This document shows positions 30,387 through 40,780 of a stretch of DNA of 64,000 nucleotides, piece by piece. Positions within the stretch are counted from its first letter, which is position 1. Each line of letters begins with the position of its first letter. The stretch is taken from the NCBI GenBank assembly GCA_030323885.1, contig CM059199.1, positions 41,982,590 through 42,046,589 of the forward strand, in the 5' to 3' direction. Position numbers and translations under genes: made by a program. The notes under the pieces were generated by a model that saw only the letters and a program-made list of their open reading frames with translations, ran no database searches and was not told the origin of the DNA. The DNA is from Branchipolynoe longqiensis (taxonomy: Eukaryota; Annelida; Polychaeta; Phyllodocida; Polynoidae).

Positions 30387-30699
30387 CTTTGGTGGAATAA
30401 AGAAGCACGGAGTACACTGGGGTTTGAAGAAATCTTAGTGTTACACCTTTATTCCACAAGCAGAGTAGGATATTGTTCATCAGATCCACACTGACCAATG
30501 TTAAGAACTAATATTGTCGGTAGCTGTACCCTGTGCATTTTCCATAAACATGTATATTACCTGATGACTGGGAGTTTGCTCACAGTGTTTAGCATTTTTA
30601 TGGAGAACCCATTGCCTTCTTCTGATACTGTGTGCATTGGTTTCCGAGTTCGCCATTGAAGCTGGTACTAGACAAGAGAACATTTGCTTTGGTTTTCAC
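30387..30699. other. Unassigned sequence
   Basis: Nothing recognised. The first units of the diverged array may begin near its end. Confidence 0.5.
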
Positions 30700-31350
30700 A
30701 GTAACTCTTTACCTCTGATCATAGACACCAATAACTTTGCATTGGTTTTAAGCGCATGGCTTTCCCTCCGATACCACACAATTTAAAAACCTCATTGCTT
30801 TACAGAGCATACATCTTTCTGCCTCTGATACTAGACAATTACAAATATTCTCTAATTCTGAGAGACTAGACAAGTTAAAATAGTCTCTACCTCCGATAGT
30901 AGACAAGTTAAAATAGTCTCTACCTCCGATAGTAGACAAGTTAAAATAGTCTCTACTTCTGAGACTAGACAACTGAAAATAATCTCTACTTCTGAGACTA
31001 GACAAGTTAAAATAGTCTCGACTTCTGGTAGTAGACAGGTTAAAATAGCCTCTAGATCTGCTATTAGACAACTTAAAATAGTCTCCACCTCTGATAGTAA
31101 ACAATTAGAAATAGTCTCTACCTCTGATACGAAACAACTTAAAATGCACATCGGTTTTAAGAGCAGTTCTCTCTTGCTGACATTAGACATTCAGCATTGA
31201 TTTTCAGGGCATGTCTCTACCTATGATCTTATACAAGTTAATGTCCTCAGTAGTTTTCAAGGCTCATTGTTATCTCTGAAATTAGACAACTTGATGTGAT
31301 TATTGGTTCTCAGAGCACTCCTCTACCTTTGATACTAGACAACATCACTG
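30700..31350. repeat. 33-bp minisatellite with diverged longer flanking units
   Basis: The core 30870-31140 has about eight units of 33 bp (AGTAGACAAGTTAAAATAGTCTCTACCTCCGAT). Outside it, longer units (about 60-80 bp) share TCTGATACTAGACAA and TTGGTTTTCAGAGC words, so the 33-bp core seems to have expanded from an older, longer repeat. Minus frames (YFNLS repeats) are artefacts. Confidence 0.85.
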
Positions 31351-31417
31351 TGTCACGCAGGATATATAATACCACCCAACAAAATGCCCGCCTTGCCTTT
31401 CTGACTACTACAGACCA

Positions 31418-31525
31418 TCGGGCGCGGTGGCCGAATCGATAGAGCGCGGCCCTCGCATGCGGAAGATCGGGAGTTCGGCTCCTCGTCAAGTCAAACCTCC
31501 TCATCAAGTCATTTCGGATTTATAT
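31418..31525 (+). mobile_element. SINE1 type B head, separated from its body
   Basis: GGGCGCGGTGGCCGAATCGATAGAGCGCGGCCCTCGCATGCGGAAGATCGGGAG, then TCAAGTCAAACC with a small duplication of TCCTC(G/A)TCAAG. The matching body begins at 32325 (ACAATGACTTATAAAAACTG). Confidence 0.85.
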
Positions 31526-31589
31526 ATCGGCAAAGAACATTATTATTCTTGGGCTATAAACAAAGAAGGAATGGGTGCCCAACTCGCTT

Positions 31590-32321
31590 TGTGACATAAT
31601 CATCTAAGTGGAAATGTCATAACACATAGTGCTGAGATTGTGATGTGATGTTCATACTTAAGAGATGGTTAATAATTATTGAAATGTTCCCATCCTGCAC
31701 CAGAAAGAGTGCATGGAGGGAGAGAAGCATTGAGATATGTTTGTTGTAACTGTCTGCAACTACCTGTTACCATGGGACTGATGGACAAGTACACCCAGCC
31801 ATCCTGCATACATTATGGACACCACCTGCCCCGAGAGGGCATCGCCCACCCAGGCTGTGGAGGGTGTCTGATTGGCTGGCTGTGTGAGCCCAGTCACTTG
31901 CATTCCTTATACCTGACACACAGACCCCACTCTAGGCACTCTTGGCTAGGCACTCTAGCATAGACAGTCCACTTTCTACACTCAAACGAGCAACATCTAT
32001 TCCAAAGACACTGAGTTGTGTGCAACAACTATTGGACCCAGGTTCAATGGGCTGTAGGCACTGATTCTAATATACACAAGCAAGAGTCATGCGGATCTGT
32101 GTGGGCAGTTGGTAAGGACTGACGGTGATAGGTCGCCAGTAGGTGAACAGGTGTCGATGCCAATAAAGAACAACCTCTTCACTGTCAATCTTGTGCGACT
32201 TGTCTTCTTTTATTCCTTATGAGTTTTTGAGAGTAACGACAGGTGGGAACTGATAGACAGTTGTCAGAACACACCTGCGGAGACTAGTAATGTTTGGGTT
32301 TCAGACAGCCGAGTCGTGACA
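31590..32321 (+). mobile_element. Possible solo LTR (~730 bp)
   Basis: Starts TGTGACATAATC and ends GAGTCGTGACA; TGTGACA...CGTGACA ends are common for Ty3-type LTRs. CCAATAAAGAACAACC (32160) supplies a polyadenylation word, followed by a T-rich CTTGTCTTCTTTTATTCC region. Flanks (CGCTT and TATTA) are not a target duplication. It lies between head and body of a SINE1. No internal genes. Confidence 0.4.
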
Positions 32322-32324
32322 TAT

Positions 32325-32583
32325 TACACAATGACTTATAAAAACTGATTCTTGTCTCTTCCTACTCAGGCACTCGGCATTAATAGAATAGGGTAAGGAC
32401 TGGTTAGCTCAGTGTCAGGATAATGTGACTGAGTGGGATGATGGGTCATGATGCCAGTGGCCTGCTTTCCCAGGGGGAAGCACTATAAAGTCACCATGAG
32501 TGTGCGTTGTCACAAGTTAGTGCCCATCCTGATAAGAACTTAGATGTTGCCAGGACATCAAACTCCCACAAACAACCAACCAA
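32325..32583 (+). mobile_element. SINE1 body and tail
   Basis: ACAATGACTTATAAAAACTGATTCTTGTCTCTTCC through GATGTTGCCAGGACATCAAACTCCCACAAACAACC; probably the continuation of the head at 31418. Confidence 0.88.
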
Positions 32584-32996
32584 CTGACAGACCAACGACG
32601 TGAGTAACCTGAGTGCAGTAATACTCACCACTAATGACGGCGCGGTCACGTGATGGAGCAGCTGGTACCGGAAGTGGTGCCATGTGAATGCCACTGGGGC
32701 ATCCAATCAGCTGACCGGAACATGCGCACGTGACCTGCACCCATAACATAATCAGCATAATACGCGGGGTGTGTGTGACCGGAAGTGGACCTGCGCCGAC
32801 GCGCCCTCTGGGGAGTGTTTCATGCATTTTCTACTCTGAAATTCTTTGTTCTTGTAAATGTCATTTTGTTCTCAGTGAATAAATTAGTTTCTTCCCAGCA
32901 TTGGGGTAGTAGGCTTCAGGCCAAGGAACAGTCCAGTTGTTACACCAAATATATTCTTCATGTTGTCATTATCAATTACTATATCAGCCTTCACCG
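32584..32996. other. Unassigned sequence
   Basis: Moderately GC-rich with two CACGTGA words (32645 and 32728, ACCGGAAGTGG twice nearby at 32669 and 32770). No frame recognised. Confidence 0.5.
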
Positions 32997-33080
32997 ATGT
33001 GCGCCCGTCCTGATTAGTGATATGATTATGACTTTAGATGTTGCCAGGACCTGGAAACTCCAACAACCACCCAACCCATG
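32997..33080 (+). mobile_element. SINE1 tail fragment
   Basis: GATGTGCGCCCGTCCTGATTAGTG...TTTAGATGTTGCCAGGACCTGGAAACTCCAACAACCACC. Confidence 0.8.
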
Positions 33081-33102
33081 AGCATTCTACGTTAATCCAC
33101 AT

Positions 33103-33450
33103 TAAAGTTGCGTAGTCAGATGATTTTGAGTGACTATAATTTTTCTCAGATAAATATATTAAATTGGTCTACGTTACTTTATTTTGGACTGACCTTTTAT
33201 ATTGAATGGCTATATTTGAAGTGAATCGAGATATCTGAAGTAAAAACATGCAAAATTAATTTAGGTAAACATGCACAAACTCTCATACTATCACCTTATG
33301 CGGTAACATGTTTGATTAATTTGACTCAGTTTGATGTGGCAAAATATTCTTGATAAGTGCACCAGTATCTACGTTTGATAGGTAGAATCAAATCTGGCTG
33401 AGTGCTATGGTTTGGAAAATTGGATATTTCATCGGACTATGTAACTTTAA
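33103..33450. mobile_element. Element J, complete copy
   Basis: Left TTAAAGTTGCGTAGTCAGATG, right CATCGGACTATGTAACTTTAA. The interior matches 28178-28548. Confidence 0.8.
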
Positions 33451-33477
33451 AGTAATTTATATTATACACACAAATGT

Positions 33478-33707
33478 CAGGGGCGTAGCTAGACCTTTAA
33501 CGATGTGTGCTCCTAATTTCGGCAGGGGGTTTAGGGGGCCGCTTAAGCTTAAGCTGGCAGATTTTACACATTTTAGACTTTAGTTTTCTACACTCCGGAC
33601 TACTACATGCCTCCTCTCTCTCTCTCTATTATTTATTTTTATTTTTTGTTGTTGACAAAACGATGTGGACGTTTTGGTGTACACGCGTACACCTAGCTAC
33701 GCCCCTG
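33478..33707. mobile_element. Element O, hAT-like MITE (~230 bp)
   Basis: CAGGGGCGTAGCTAG...CTAGCTACGCCCCTG perfect 15-bp inverted termini. CAGGGGCG-type ends fit hAT MITEs found in many animals. A CT dinucleotide run lies inside (33610-33628). Confidence 0.75.
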
Positions 33708-33854
33708 GATGTGTTATACTTATTTGAAGAATAGCTGGTGTTCATTTTACATTTAAATGATCTAAGGATATTTTGTTTCTTGCATTAACATATATAAATA
33801 TTACGGCTGTGTGCAGAAAGTAGCATATTATCAATACAATTACATTTTAAGCCC

Positions 33855-34188
33855 TGGGTGCGGTGGCCGAATCAGGTGAGCGCGAGCCTCAATTGCGGGA
33901 GACGGGGATTTCGGTTCCTGTTCGAGTCAAACCAATGACTTATCGAATTGATACTTGTCGCTTCCAAGCCTGGAGCTTGGCATTAATAGGATATGGCACA
34001 GACTGGTTAGCTCACTGGCAGGGTAATGTGACTGAGTGGGATATCGGGTCATGGTGCCGGTGGTCTGATTTCCCAGTTGGGCAGCACTATAAAGTTGCCA
34101 TGAGTGTGCACTGTCAAAATGCTGTACCCGTGCTGATATGACCTTGGATGTTGCCAGGACATAACACTCCAATAACCCAACAAACAAA
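33855..34188 (+). mobile_element. Full-length SINE1, type B head
   Basis: GTGCGGTGGCCGAATCAGGTGAGCGCG through GATGTTGCCAGGACATAACACTCCAATAACCCAACAAACAAA. Confidence 0.93.
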
Positions 34189-35370
34189 TCTCGGTTGGAG
34201 AGTGACTCCTGTAACCTCTCCTTCTAAAGGAAACGAATACATTACTGAGTCGGGTATCATCTCGGGCTGGGGGGCAAGCTGCCTATTGGGAACTGATGGG
34301 CGTGGAATAGGCGTGCCCCAGACACACCTGGTAGTGATGGTGCAAAGATGGCGATCAATGCCTAGCCACTGGTAACCATGGTAACATTACCGCCATTGTT
34401 ATATATCACTCTGAGTCGGGTTACTTTCGGCGAAAAGGTCACGTGATTTTAATCGGATAGGAAAGCTAGCTTTAAACAGATAGAAAGAAAAGAGACATAG
34501 GACAGAAGCAACATGCAAGTACAACTTGCGAAAAGAAACGGACACAAAAGGTTTTAGATATGCAGAGAAATATAACGAGGAAAACTAGGAAATACATTTG
34601 GGTAAGAGAAACTTACGAGTAATTCTCCACAAGCAATCAAAAGACTTTCTTTTACAGTCAGTATTTACATACCGTCTCGGACAGCTAATTAGTAGATGGG
34701 CATAACATTGTCACCCCGGACTAAAAGAAACAAACAGCGGAATCCTGAATTAAGCAGGTGTATAAATATATACATATATATAAACAGTTGGCCCCAGATA
34801 AACAGAACAACGATACACAGACACAGCTGGCATACAGTGAGTATAGCCACTCACAGGAGGCGCCAGTGTGGCGCGTACTGTACTACACAGGGCCAGTTAG
34901 ATAGGATATAGTGAGTACGCAATAATATAGGGAACTGAAGATAGGTAGGGTCTATGTTTATAGTCTCATAATATATTATAGAGCACATATATATATAGTT
35001 AGTATATTTATATATGTGTATAAAATCATCGGTATGAGGTATTTCTTATTATTATTATGATCCGTTATTGTCCACTAACAGACCCAGATCTATTCACTGC
35101 GGCACTCATTTGCCTATGGTGGCGCCGCCACCGGCAGTTCTTGGTACTCATTCCTCAGAGTTGTATAGATCACTTGCTGTGTATGATATATGTATGATAT
35201 ATGTATATATGTATATATACACAGTGCATGATATATGTATAATTACACAGTGCAATGCTTTGGTCAATTGCTACGAAGGAGGACAACATTATGGGGAACC
35301 ATAATTACTGGGATGATAGCCAACAAATGGCATCGGTGACAACTTCAAACTCAATGGTTTCACAATGTAA
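34189..35370. other. Unassigned sequence, about 1.2 kb
   Basis: No repeat family recognised. Contains GGTCACGTGATTTT (34437, E-box-like CACGTG), AT-rich TATATA stretches at 34766-34782 and 34986-35016, and ATGTATATATG repeats at 35186-35220. Short frames have no motif. This could be unique host sequence or a decayed element. Confidence 0.5.
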
Positions 35371-36113
35371 AGGCCCGGTCACATACATATTAGTGGACGT
35401 AGTTGAACATAGTGGAGGCTAATGTAGTTGAACATAGTTGAACGTAGTTGAATGTAGTTGAACGTGGTTGAACGTAGTTGAACATAGTTGAACGTTGTTG
35501 AACATAGTTGAATATAGTTGACCGTAGTTGAATGTACTTGAACGTAGTTGAACATTGTTGAACATAGTTGAACATAGTTGAACGGAGTTGAACGGAGTTG
35601 AACAGAGTTGAACGGAGTTGACCGGAGTTGAACATAGTTGAACGTTGTTGAACATAGTTGAACATAGTTGACCGTAGTTGAATGTACTTGAACGTAGTTG
35701 AATGTAGTTGAACATAGTTGAACATAGTTGAACATAGTTGAACGGAGTTGAACGGAGCTGAACGGAGTTGAATGGAGTTGAAGATACCAGCATCCATACT
35801 TCTCCGGTACATTCAACTACAGTCAACTATGTTCAACTACATTCAACTATGTTCAACTCTGTTCAACTATGTTCAACTCTGTTCAACTCTGTTCAACTCT
35901 GTTCAACTCTGTTCAACTACGTTCAACTACATTCAACTACATTCAACTACCTTCAACTACCTTCAACTACCTTCAACTACCTTCAACTACCTTCAACTAC
36001 CTTCAACTACCTTCAACTACCTCCAACTACCTCCAACTACCTTCAACTACCTTCAACTACGTTAGCCTCCACTACGTTCAACTATGTCCACTAACGTTTA
36101 TGTGACACGGCAT
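35371..36113. mobile_element. Element E, palindrome of 10-bp repeats
   Basis: Starts AGGCCCGGTCACATA and ends TATGTGACACGGCAT; TAA on both sides (35368-35370, 36114-36116). Just inside, TAGTGGACGTAGTTGAACATAGTGGAGGCTAA is mirrored before the right end. The left arm 35420-35780 has about 36 copies of GTTGAACATA; the right arm 35810-36060 has about 25 copies of the complement (TTCAACTACC). The spacer is only about 30 bp. Frames with FNYVQLCST repeats are artefacts. TWA flanks suggest PIF/Harbinger mobilisation (inference). Confidence 0.85.
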
Positions 36114-36116
36114 TAA

Positions 36117-36603
36117 ATGTAAAGGCAGCTCACCGGCATAAGAAGGATGTCCACACTAATTCAACAGATAGATGGGGGATCGCGAACGCTGGCAATGAAG
36201 TCATAAATATTCACTATAGTACGAAACACACCCTGACCGACCGATCACCCGATATATATTTATATGTCTAGACTCTTATGGGGTTGATTTCAAACGATGC
36301 ACATTTATTGAAAACACTTACTTCCAGGGCTAGCTAGACTGATAAACTTCTCGCCCACCACTCCCAGAATCGTTTCATCCACATTCTTCCAGCGTAGGAC
36401 CACCGAGCGACATCTGCTGGGAGAGTGTTAATATGGGTGGATCTGCTCAGCGCTCTCACGCCTGTCCACTCTTCACTCTCCTGGCTCAGGTGTCTTTGCA
36501 CCTTTACCTTCGGGACTAATGAAGCCAGGGGCGTGAAGAGTAAGGACGGGGTAGGTGGAGGGGGCTGGTGGTGGTGGAGGTGTTACCTCGTACTAACATT
36601 TCA
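36117..36603. other. Unassigned sequence
   Basis: No family recognised. GGTGGAGGGGGCTGGTGG G-rich stretch near 36550. Confidence 0.5.
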
Positions 36604-36785
36604 GGGAGCGGAACGTAGCTCAGGCGGTAGAGTGTCCACCTGTGAAGGTGTGGGTCATTTGATCGATCCTGCTCAATGGACACATATTTTCCGGTTCAAC
36701 CAGTGGTCCACAACTGGTTCATCAAAGGTTGTGGTATGTACTGTTCTGTCTGTTGGAAAGTGCATATAAAAGAGCCCTCGTGGAA
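36604..36785 (+). mobile_element. SINE3, 3' truncated
   Basis: GGAGCGGAACGTAGCTCAGGCGGTAGAGTGTCCACC through GTGCATATAAAAGAGCCCTCG. Confidence 0.9.
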
Positions 36786-36849
36786 ACAGCGTCAACTGAC
36801 CAGCATGTTGTTGGTTTAGATATAGCTTTTTCTTGTGTCAAGCCGGTTA

Positions 36850-37440
36850 TATACACATGCTTCCTATATAATCCATGATGTAAATATGAATAAAGATTAG
36901 CTGTCACCAGTAATTCCTGAATACATACACCGCTACCTGGTAGATGTAATATTTATATAATCCATGATGTAAATATGAATAAAGATTAGCTATCACCAGT
37001 AATTCCTGAATACATACACCGCTATGTTGTGGATGTAATATTTATATAATCCATGATGTAAATATGAATACAGATTAGCTCTCACCACTAATTCCTGAAT
37101 ACATAGACCGCTAGGTTGATGTACGATGTAATATATTAGTATACTAGATACATGATGTGGAATATGTGATAATAAAGATTTAGCCAATCACCCAGTGTAA
37201 TGTCCTGTAATACATACACACCGCTAGGTTGTAGATGTAATATTTCTATAATCCATGATGTAAGTATGAATAAAGTTTAGCCATCACCAGTAATTCCTGG
37301 ACACATACACCGCTAGGTTGTAGATGTAATATTTCTATAATCCATGATGTAAATATGAATAAAGACTAGCCATCACCATTAATTCCTGAATACATACACC
37401 GCTAGGTTGTAGATGTAATATTTCTCATATCTTCACATTA
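36850..37440. repeat. 89-bp satellite, about six to seven units
   Basis: ATCCATGATG recurs at 36871, 36960 and 37049, then at 37251 and 37340: exact 89-bp steps within each run. One divergent unit around 37130-37200 separates the two runs. The unit includes AATATGAATAAAGATTAGC, CACCAGTAATTCCTGAATAC and CACCGCTAGGTTGTAGATG. A single monomer lies at 44666-44775. Confidence 0.9.
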
Positions 37441-37570
37441 ATGTAGTTTCAATTTTAATGTTGCTACAATGTTTATTCACCTGAACATACATTTTCTCAA
37501 GTGGGTGGAGGGTGGGGGGTTGGGGGGAGGGGCTTCTTACTAACATTTCATTAACTCCCGCTGTAATGAT

Positions 37571-37878
37571 GGAAAAGCGGAGAGAGGCGGAAGACGGCAG
37601 GAGGGTGAGTGCCTGAGGAGAGCCGGCGGGCGGCCTTATAAGGGAGGAAGGGGGGGGGGGCGAGAGCCGGTGAGGTGCGAATGCTGGCAGCCCGGGGGAG
37701 GGTGAGATGTGGCAAGCAGCGGGCGTCGGGTGAGGCGTGAAGCGCCAGAACAAAGAAGGTGGCGGAAGGGGGGGGGGGGGCGAGCCGGGGCTCGGCCGAG
37801 GTGAGTAGGCAGCGCCACAGCGGCGGGGGAGGGTCTCCTCCTTCCCTCGCATCAAACGTAATGCTTCGCATTACGACC
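37571..37878 (-). repeat. Terminal direct repeat, 3' copy
   Basis: 308 bp, nearly identical to 42640-42945, differing mainly in G-run lengths and a few bases. The 5' edge (minus strand) is the hairpin-forming TAATGCGAAGCATTA. Confidence 0.95.
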
Positions 37879-37922
37879 GATGCGCGAAAAGGAAGAAACG
37901 AGGCGGGGTGGAAAGAAGGCGT

Positions 37923-37928
37923 GTTTAT
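37923..37928 (-). promoter_or_regulatory. Candidate polyadenylation signal of the YR element
   Basis: AATAAA on the minus strand (GAAATAAACACGCC), downstream of the recombinase stop and just before the 3' direct repeat. Confidence 0.45.
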
Positions 37929-38071
37929 TTCACGCCTCAGCGGAAATAGATGTTACAGGTACATACAGATAATGAAATATATGCACAGTGGTAAAATAAA
38001 AATAAACATGGTATCAAATAAGGAGGTGCTCCCAGGAAGGAGCAGAGAGGCTCAGAAGGAGCAGAAGGTAG

Positions 38072-39085
38072 TTATGAAATCGGCTTATGTCCAATGTCAG
38101 CGGCGTGAGGGGGTGCCGAGGAGCCCTCCACCAAAACGGCGGAGAGGGCTCGAGGGGCGCCCGAGGGCGCGAGGCGGGGCACGTAGGCGTGCACAGCCGC
38201 GGAAGTCCAGGTGCCCTGTTCCATGATGTCAGCGATGGGGACCCCGGCGCGCTGGCAGGCCTGGGCGGCGCCTCGGCGGAGGCTATGCAGTGTGAAGGTC
38301 TCGGGCGCCGGCACCCTCTGGGCGGAGAGGGCCCCCCGGAGCAGCGCGGTGAGGGAGCGCGGGTCGAGGGGCCGGCCTGAGGGCATCATGAAAGCCGGGG
38401 CGTCCGGGGCGGCGGGGCAGAGGGCGACGGCCCCGAGCCAAGCCGCCACGGGGCAGAGGGCGGATCCCGGGATGGCGGGGACGAAGAGGGCGACCGCGCC
38501 CGAGGGGCTGGAGATGGTCTTGGAGCTGCGGATCCGGGGGCGCAGCCCGCCGGGCGCGGGGCGGACGTCGTCTCGGGTGAGGGTGTGGGGGCCGCCCCAC
38601 CCCTCGGGGCTCGGGGCCAGCAGGTTGGACTGCCGTAGCATCCCGAAGTACCAGAGGAGGAGCGCGGCCCGAGGAACGAGGGAGGCGGGGCCCGCTCGGG
38701 AGAGGTGGCTGATGGTGAGGGCGAGCTGCTGCGGCGTCAGGGGCGGCGCCTGCCGGGGGACGTGGGCGGAGGATCGTTCCCCGCCTCGGCAGACGTCCCT
38801 GGGGAGGCGGGCGTCGAAGCCCGAGGTGAGGCCCCCGGCGCCCTCGACCCAGGAGCGGGCCCCCGAGACGGTGTTCTTGATGGAGGCAGGCGCGAGCCCG
38901 CGGAGGAAGAGGGTGGCAGTGAAGGCGGCCACGTCGAAGGGCGAGGGCGCGAGGGGGTCGACGCCTCGGGCCACGGCGTAGACGACGAACTCCTCGGCCT
39001 GGCGACGACGGTTCCTCCAGGTCGCCGGGGCGAGGGAGGCGGCGCGGAAACCGGGCGACGGCGGCGACCTCGTCCTCGGGGAAAC
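38072..39085 (-). CDS. Tyrosine recombinase of the retrotransposon
   Basis: Tyrosine recombinase, which in this class joins a circular DNA intermediate to the genome by site-specific strand exchange. Numbering from a GTG at 38974: Arg114 (FGMLRQSNL), His230-x-x-Arg233 (TLHSLRRGAA), Trp256 and the nucleophile Tyr264 (AVHAYVPR), so the R-H-R-W-Y set is complete. The frame is open upstream of 38974 to the TAG at 39086-39088, and this stretch (ATWRNRRRQAEEFVVYAV) looks like the start of a core-binding domain. I see no ATG before the catalytic region. It shares its frame with RNase H, separated only by that TAG. It may have been one polyprotein, or be made by readthrough. The start is therefore uncertain. 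Confidence 0.88.
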   Translation of the reverse strand, partial: VSPRTRSPPSPGFRAASLAPATWRNRRRQAEEFVVYAVARGVDPLAPSPFDVAAFTATLFLRGLAPASIKNTVSGARSWVEGAGGLTSGFDARLPRDVCRGGERSSAHVPRQAPPLTPQQLALTISHLSRAGPASLVPRAALLLWYFGMLRQSNLLAPSPEGWGGPHTLTRDDVRPAPGGLRPRIRSSKTISSPSGAVALFVPAIPGSALCPVAAWLGAVALCPAAPDAPAFMMPSGRPLDPRSLTALLRGALSAQRVPAPETFTLHSLRRGAAQACQRAGVPIADIMEQGTWTSAAVHAYVPRLAPSGAPRALSAVLVEGSSAPPHAADIGHKPIS

Positions 39086-39800
39086 CTAGAGGCCGGGGAA
39101 GAAAGGGAAAGCGTCATGGGTGATGTTGGTAGGGAGGAGCCCGAGGCGGGCCACCTCGGCGCGGGCCGTCGCGTCCCAGGGTCCCGGAAGGTGGGCGCGG
39201 CTGAGGGCGTCTGCGAGGAGGAGGTCCGCCCCGGGCTTGTGGACGATGCGGAGCTCGAAGGAGCCCGTGGCCGCCATCAGCCAGAGCTCCCGGGCGCAGG
39301 TCCCGAGGGTAGCGTCTCGGGCACGTCCCGACTCGAGCGCGAGGGCGGAGGCCATGTTGTCCGTGTTGACTGTCACCGTCGCCCCCGCGACGTCGTCCGG
39401 GAGGAGGGCGCGGAGGGCGACGACGAGGTTGACCGCCTCGAGCTCGTGGATCGTCGGGAACCGCGCCCGGAACGCCTTGGAGTACCCTCGGGCGTAGAAG
39501 TGAGTGGGGGAGAAGGCCCCGCCCCCGGTGAGGCAGGAGTCACACTCTAGTACCCACCGACGGCCCTCGGGGGCCCGGAGGAGGTGGAGGCCGTTGGAGA
39601 TACGGCCGTAGGCGGCAAACCATTTCAGGTCCCGGAGGGCATCGTCGGCGAGGGTGAGGGTGGAGGCCCCGGAGCAGCTGCGGAGCGCCCCGAGGAGCCG
39701 GCCCATGAACTTGCGGCCGGGGAGCACGCAGCTGCTCACGTGGTTGAGGCGGCCGAGGAGACTCTGAAGCTCCTGCTTCCCGAGGGTGGGGGCGGGCGAC
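39086..39800 (-). CDS. RNase H domain of the retrotransposon
   Basis: RNase H, which degrades the RNA strand of the RNA-DNA hybrid. Acidic residues, numbered from 39739: Asp67 (LECDSC), Glu99 or Glu101 (IHELEAVN), Asp127 (NTDNM) and Asp177 (LADALSRA). The sequence before it (GRLNH...GRKFMGRLL, about 39700-39790) is the RT connection region. It is in a different frame from the RT core, with the change at about 39780-39800. It ends at TAG (39086-39088), with the recombinase following in the same frame. The GTG at 39739 is not a true start. Confidence 0.85.
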
Positions 39801-40780
39801 GCGGGCGTCGCAGTCGTCGACGAGGGCCTGGATCTTCGCGGGGGCCACCCGGATGGTCATGGCCTCGCTGTCGAGGGCGAACCCTAGCCAGGTGAGGCGG
39901 ACAGCGGGGGGGTGACATTTTCCGGGTGCTACGTCGAGGCCGAGGGCTGTGGTGAGGGCGAGGAAGGCGTCGAAAGCCTTGCAGGCCTTCAGGTAGGAGC
40001 CCTCGCAGCCGATGAAGTCGTCGACGTAGACGAGGGTATGGAACCCCTCGCGCCGGAGGATCCAGGCCACCGCCGAGGTGACGCGGACGCAGGCCGCGCC
40101 CGAGGAGCGGCAGCCGAAGGGGAGGGCGAGGTCAATGTAGGTGCCCCCATTGAGGCATATCCCGAAGAGAGGGCAGGAGAGGGGGTCGGCGCGGAGCTGA
40201 CGGTAGGCCCGGGATATGTCCGCCGACCAGACGTAGGCCCCGGTGCCCTCGGACACTAGGCGGCGGCCGACGTCGGCGACGGACGGGAGGGTGTAGGCGT
40301 GGGGTTCCCCGAGGTACTCGCGCCGGGGGATGCCCGAGTTCACGCTGGCGCCTCGGGGATAGGAGAGGTCGACGATGACCCGCCTCTTGCTGGAGTCGGA
40401 CTTGGGGCGGGTCATCATCGGGGAGACCTGGGTCCAGGGGGAGAAGGGGGGGACGTGGAAGGGGCCGATGAGGGCGCCGAGGGCGAGCTCCGTCTCGACA
40501 AAGGCCTGGATGTGAGGGAGGAACTCCGGGGGCTCACGGTGGTTGGAGAATGAGGGCCGAGGGAGGGTCGGGGCCGAGTAGTTGGCGGGAAAGCCGAACT
40601 CGAGGAGGTCGAGGACGGCCTGGTCGGGGTAATCCTGGAGGCGGGAGCGCCAGGCGGGGATGTGGAGGCCTGAGGGTAGGGGGATGCGGGCGGCCAAAAA
40701 ATTAGGGAGGCCCGCTTCCCGGAGGGCGGTGTAGGTGCGGAGGAAGGTAGGGTAGCGGTCCCACGCCTCGCCGGAGGGGT
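39795..40780 (-). CDS. Reverse transcriptase core of the retrotransposon
   Basis: RNA-directed DNA polymerase. Numbered from a TTG at 40697: RRVIVDLSYPRG (105-116), first catalytic Asp160 in WSADISRAYRQL, LPFGCRSSG (192-200), and YVDD at 224-227 in LVYVDDFIG. The frame is open upstream of 40697 with plausible RT-type sequence (AWDRYPTFLRTYTALREAG), so the real start lies higher, possibly made by frameshift from the upstream ORF. After about residue 300 the frame turns into Pro/Arg-rich sequence while the real continuation is in the RNase H frame: a frameshift. Confidence 0.88.

Noticed and set aside
30830..31150. CRISPR-like array of 33-bp repeats
   Set aside because: Contiguous diverged tandem units without spacers, no cas genes, animal-type genome.
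31679..31963. 94-residue Cys/His-containing ORF as a zinc-finger exon
   Set aside because: Cys and His spacing does not match a known finger, and it lies inside the LTR-like block between halves of a SINE1.
34189..35370. A promoter and first exon near the CACGTG at 34437
   Set aside because: One E-box-like word and TA-rich stretches are not enough; no open frame, splice pattern or CpG island is visible.
35379..36105. FNYVQLCST-type ORFs up to 145 residues
   Set aside because: Translation of the 10-bp repeat of element E on either strand.
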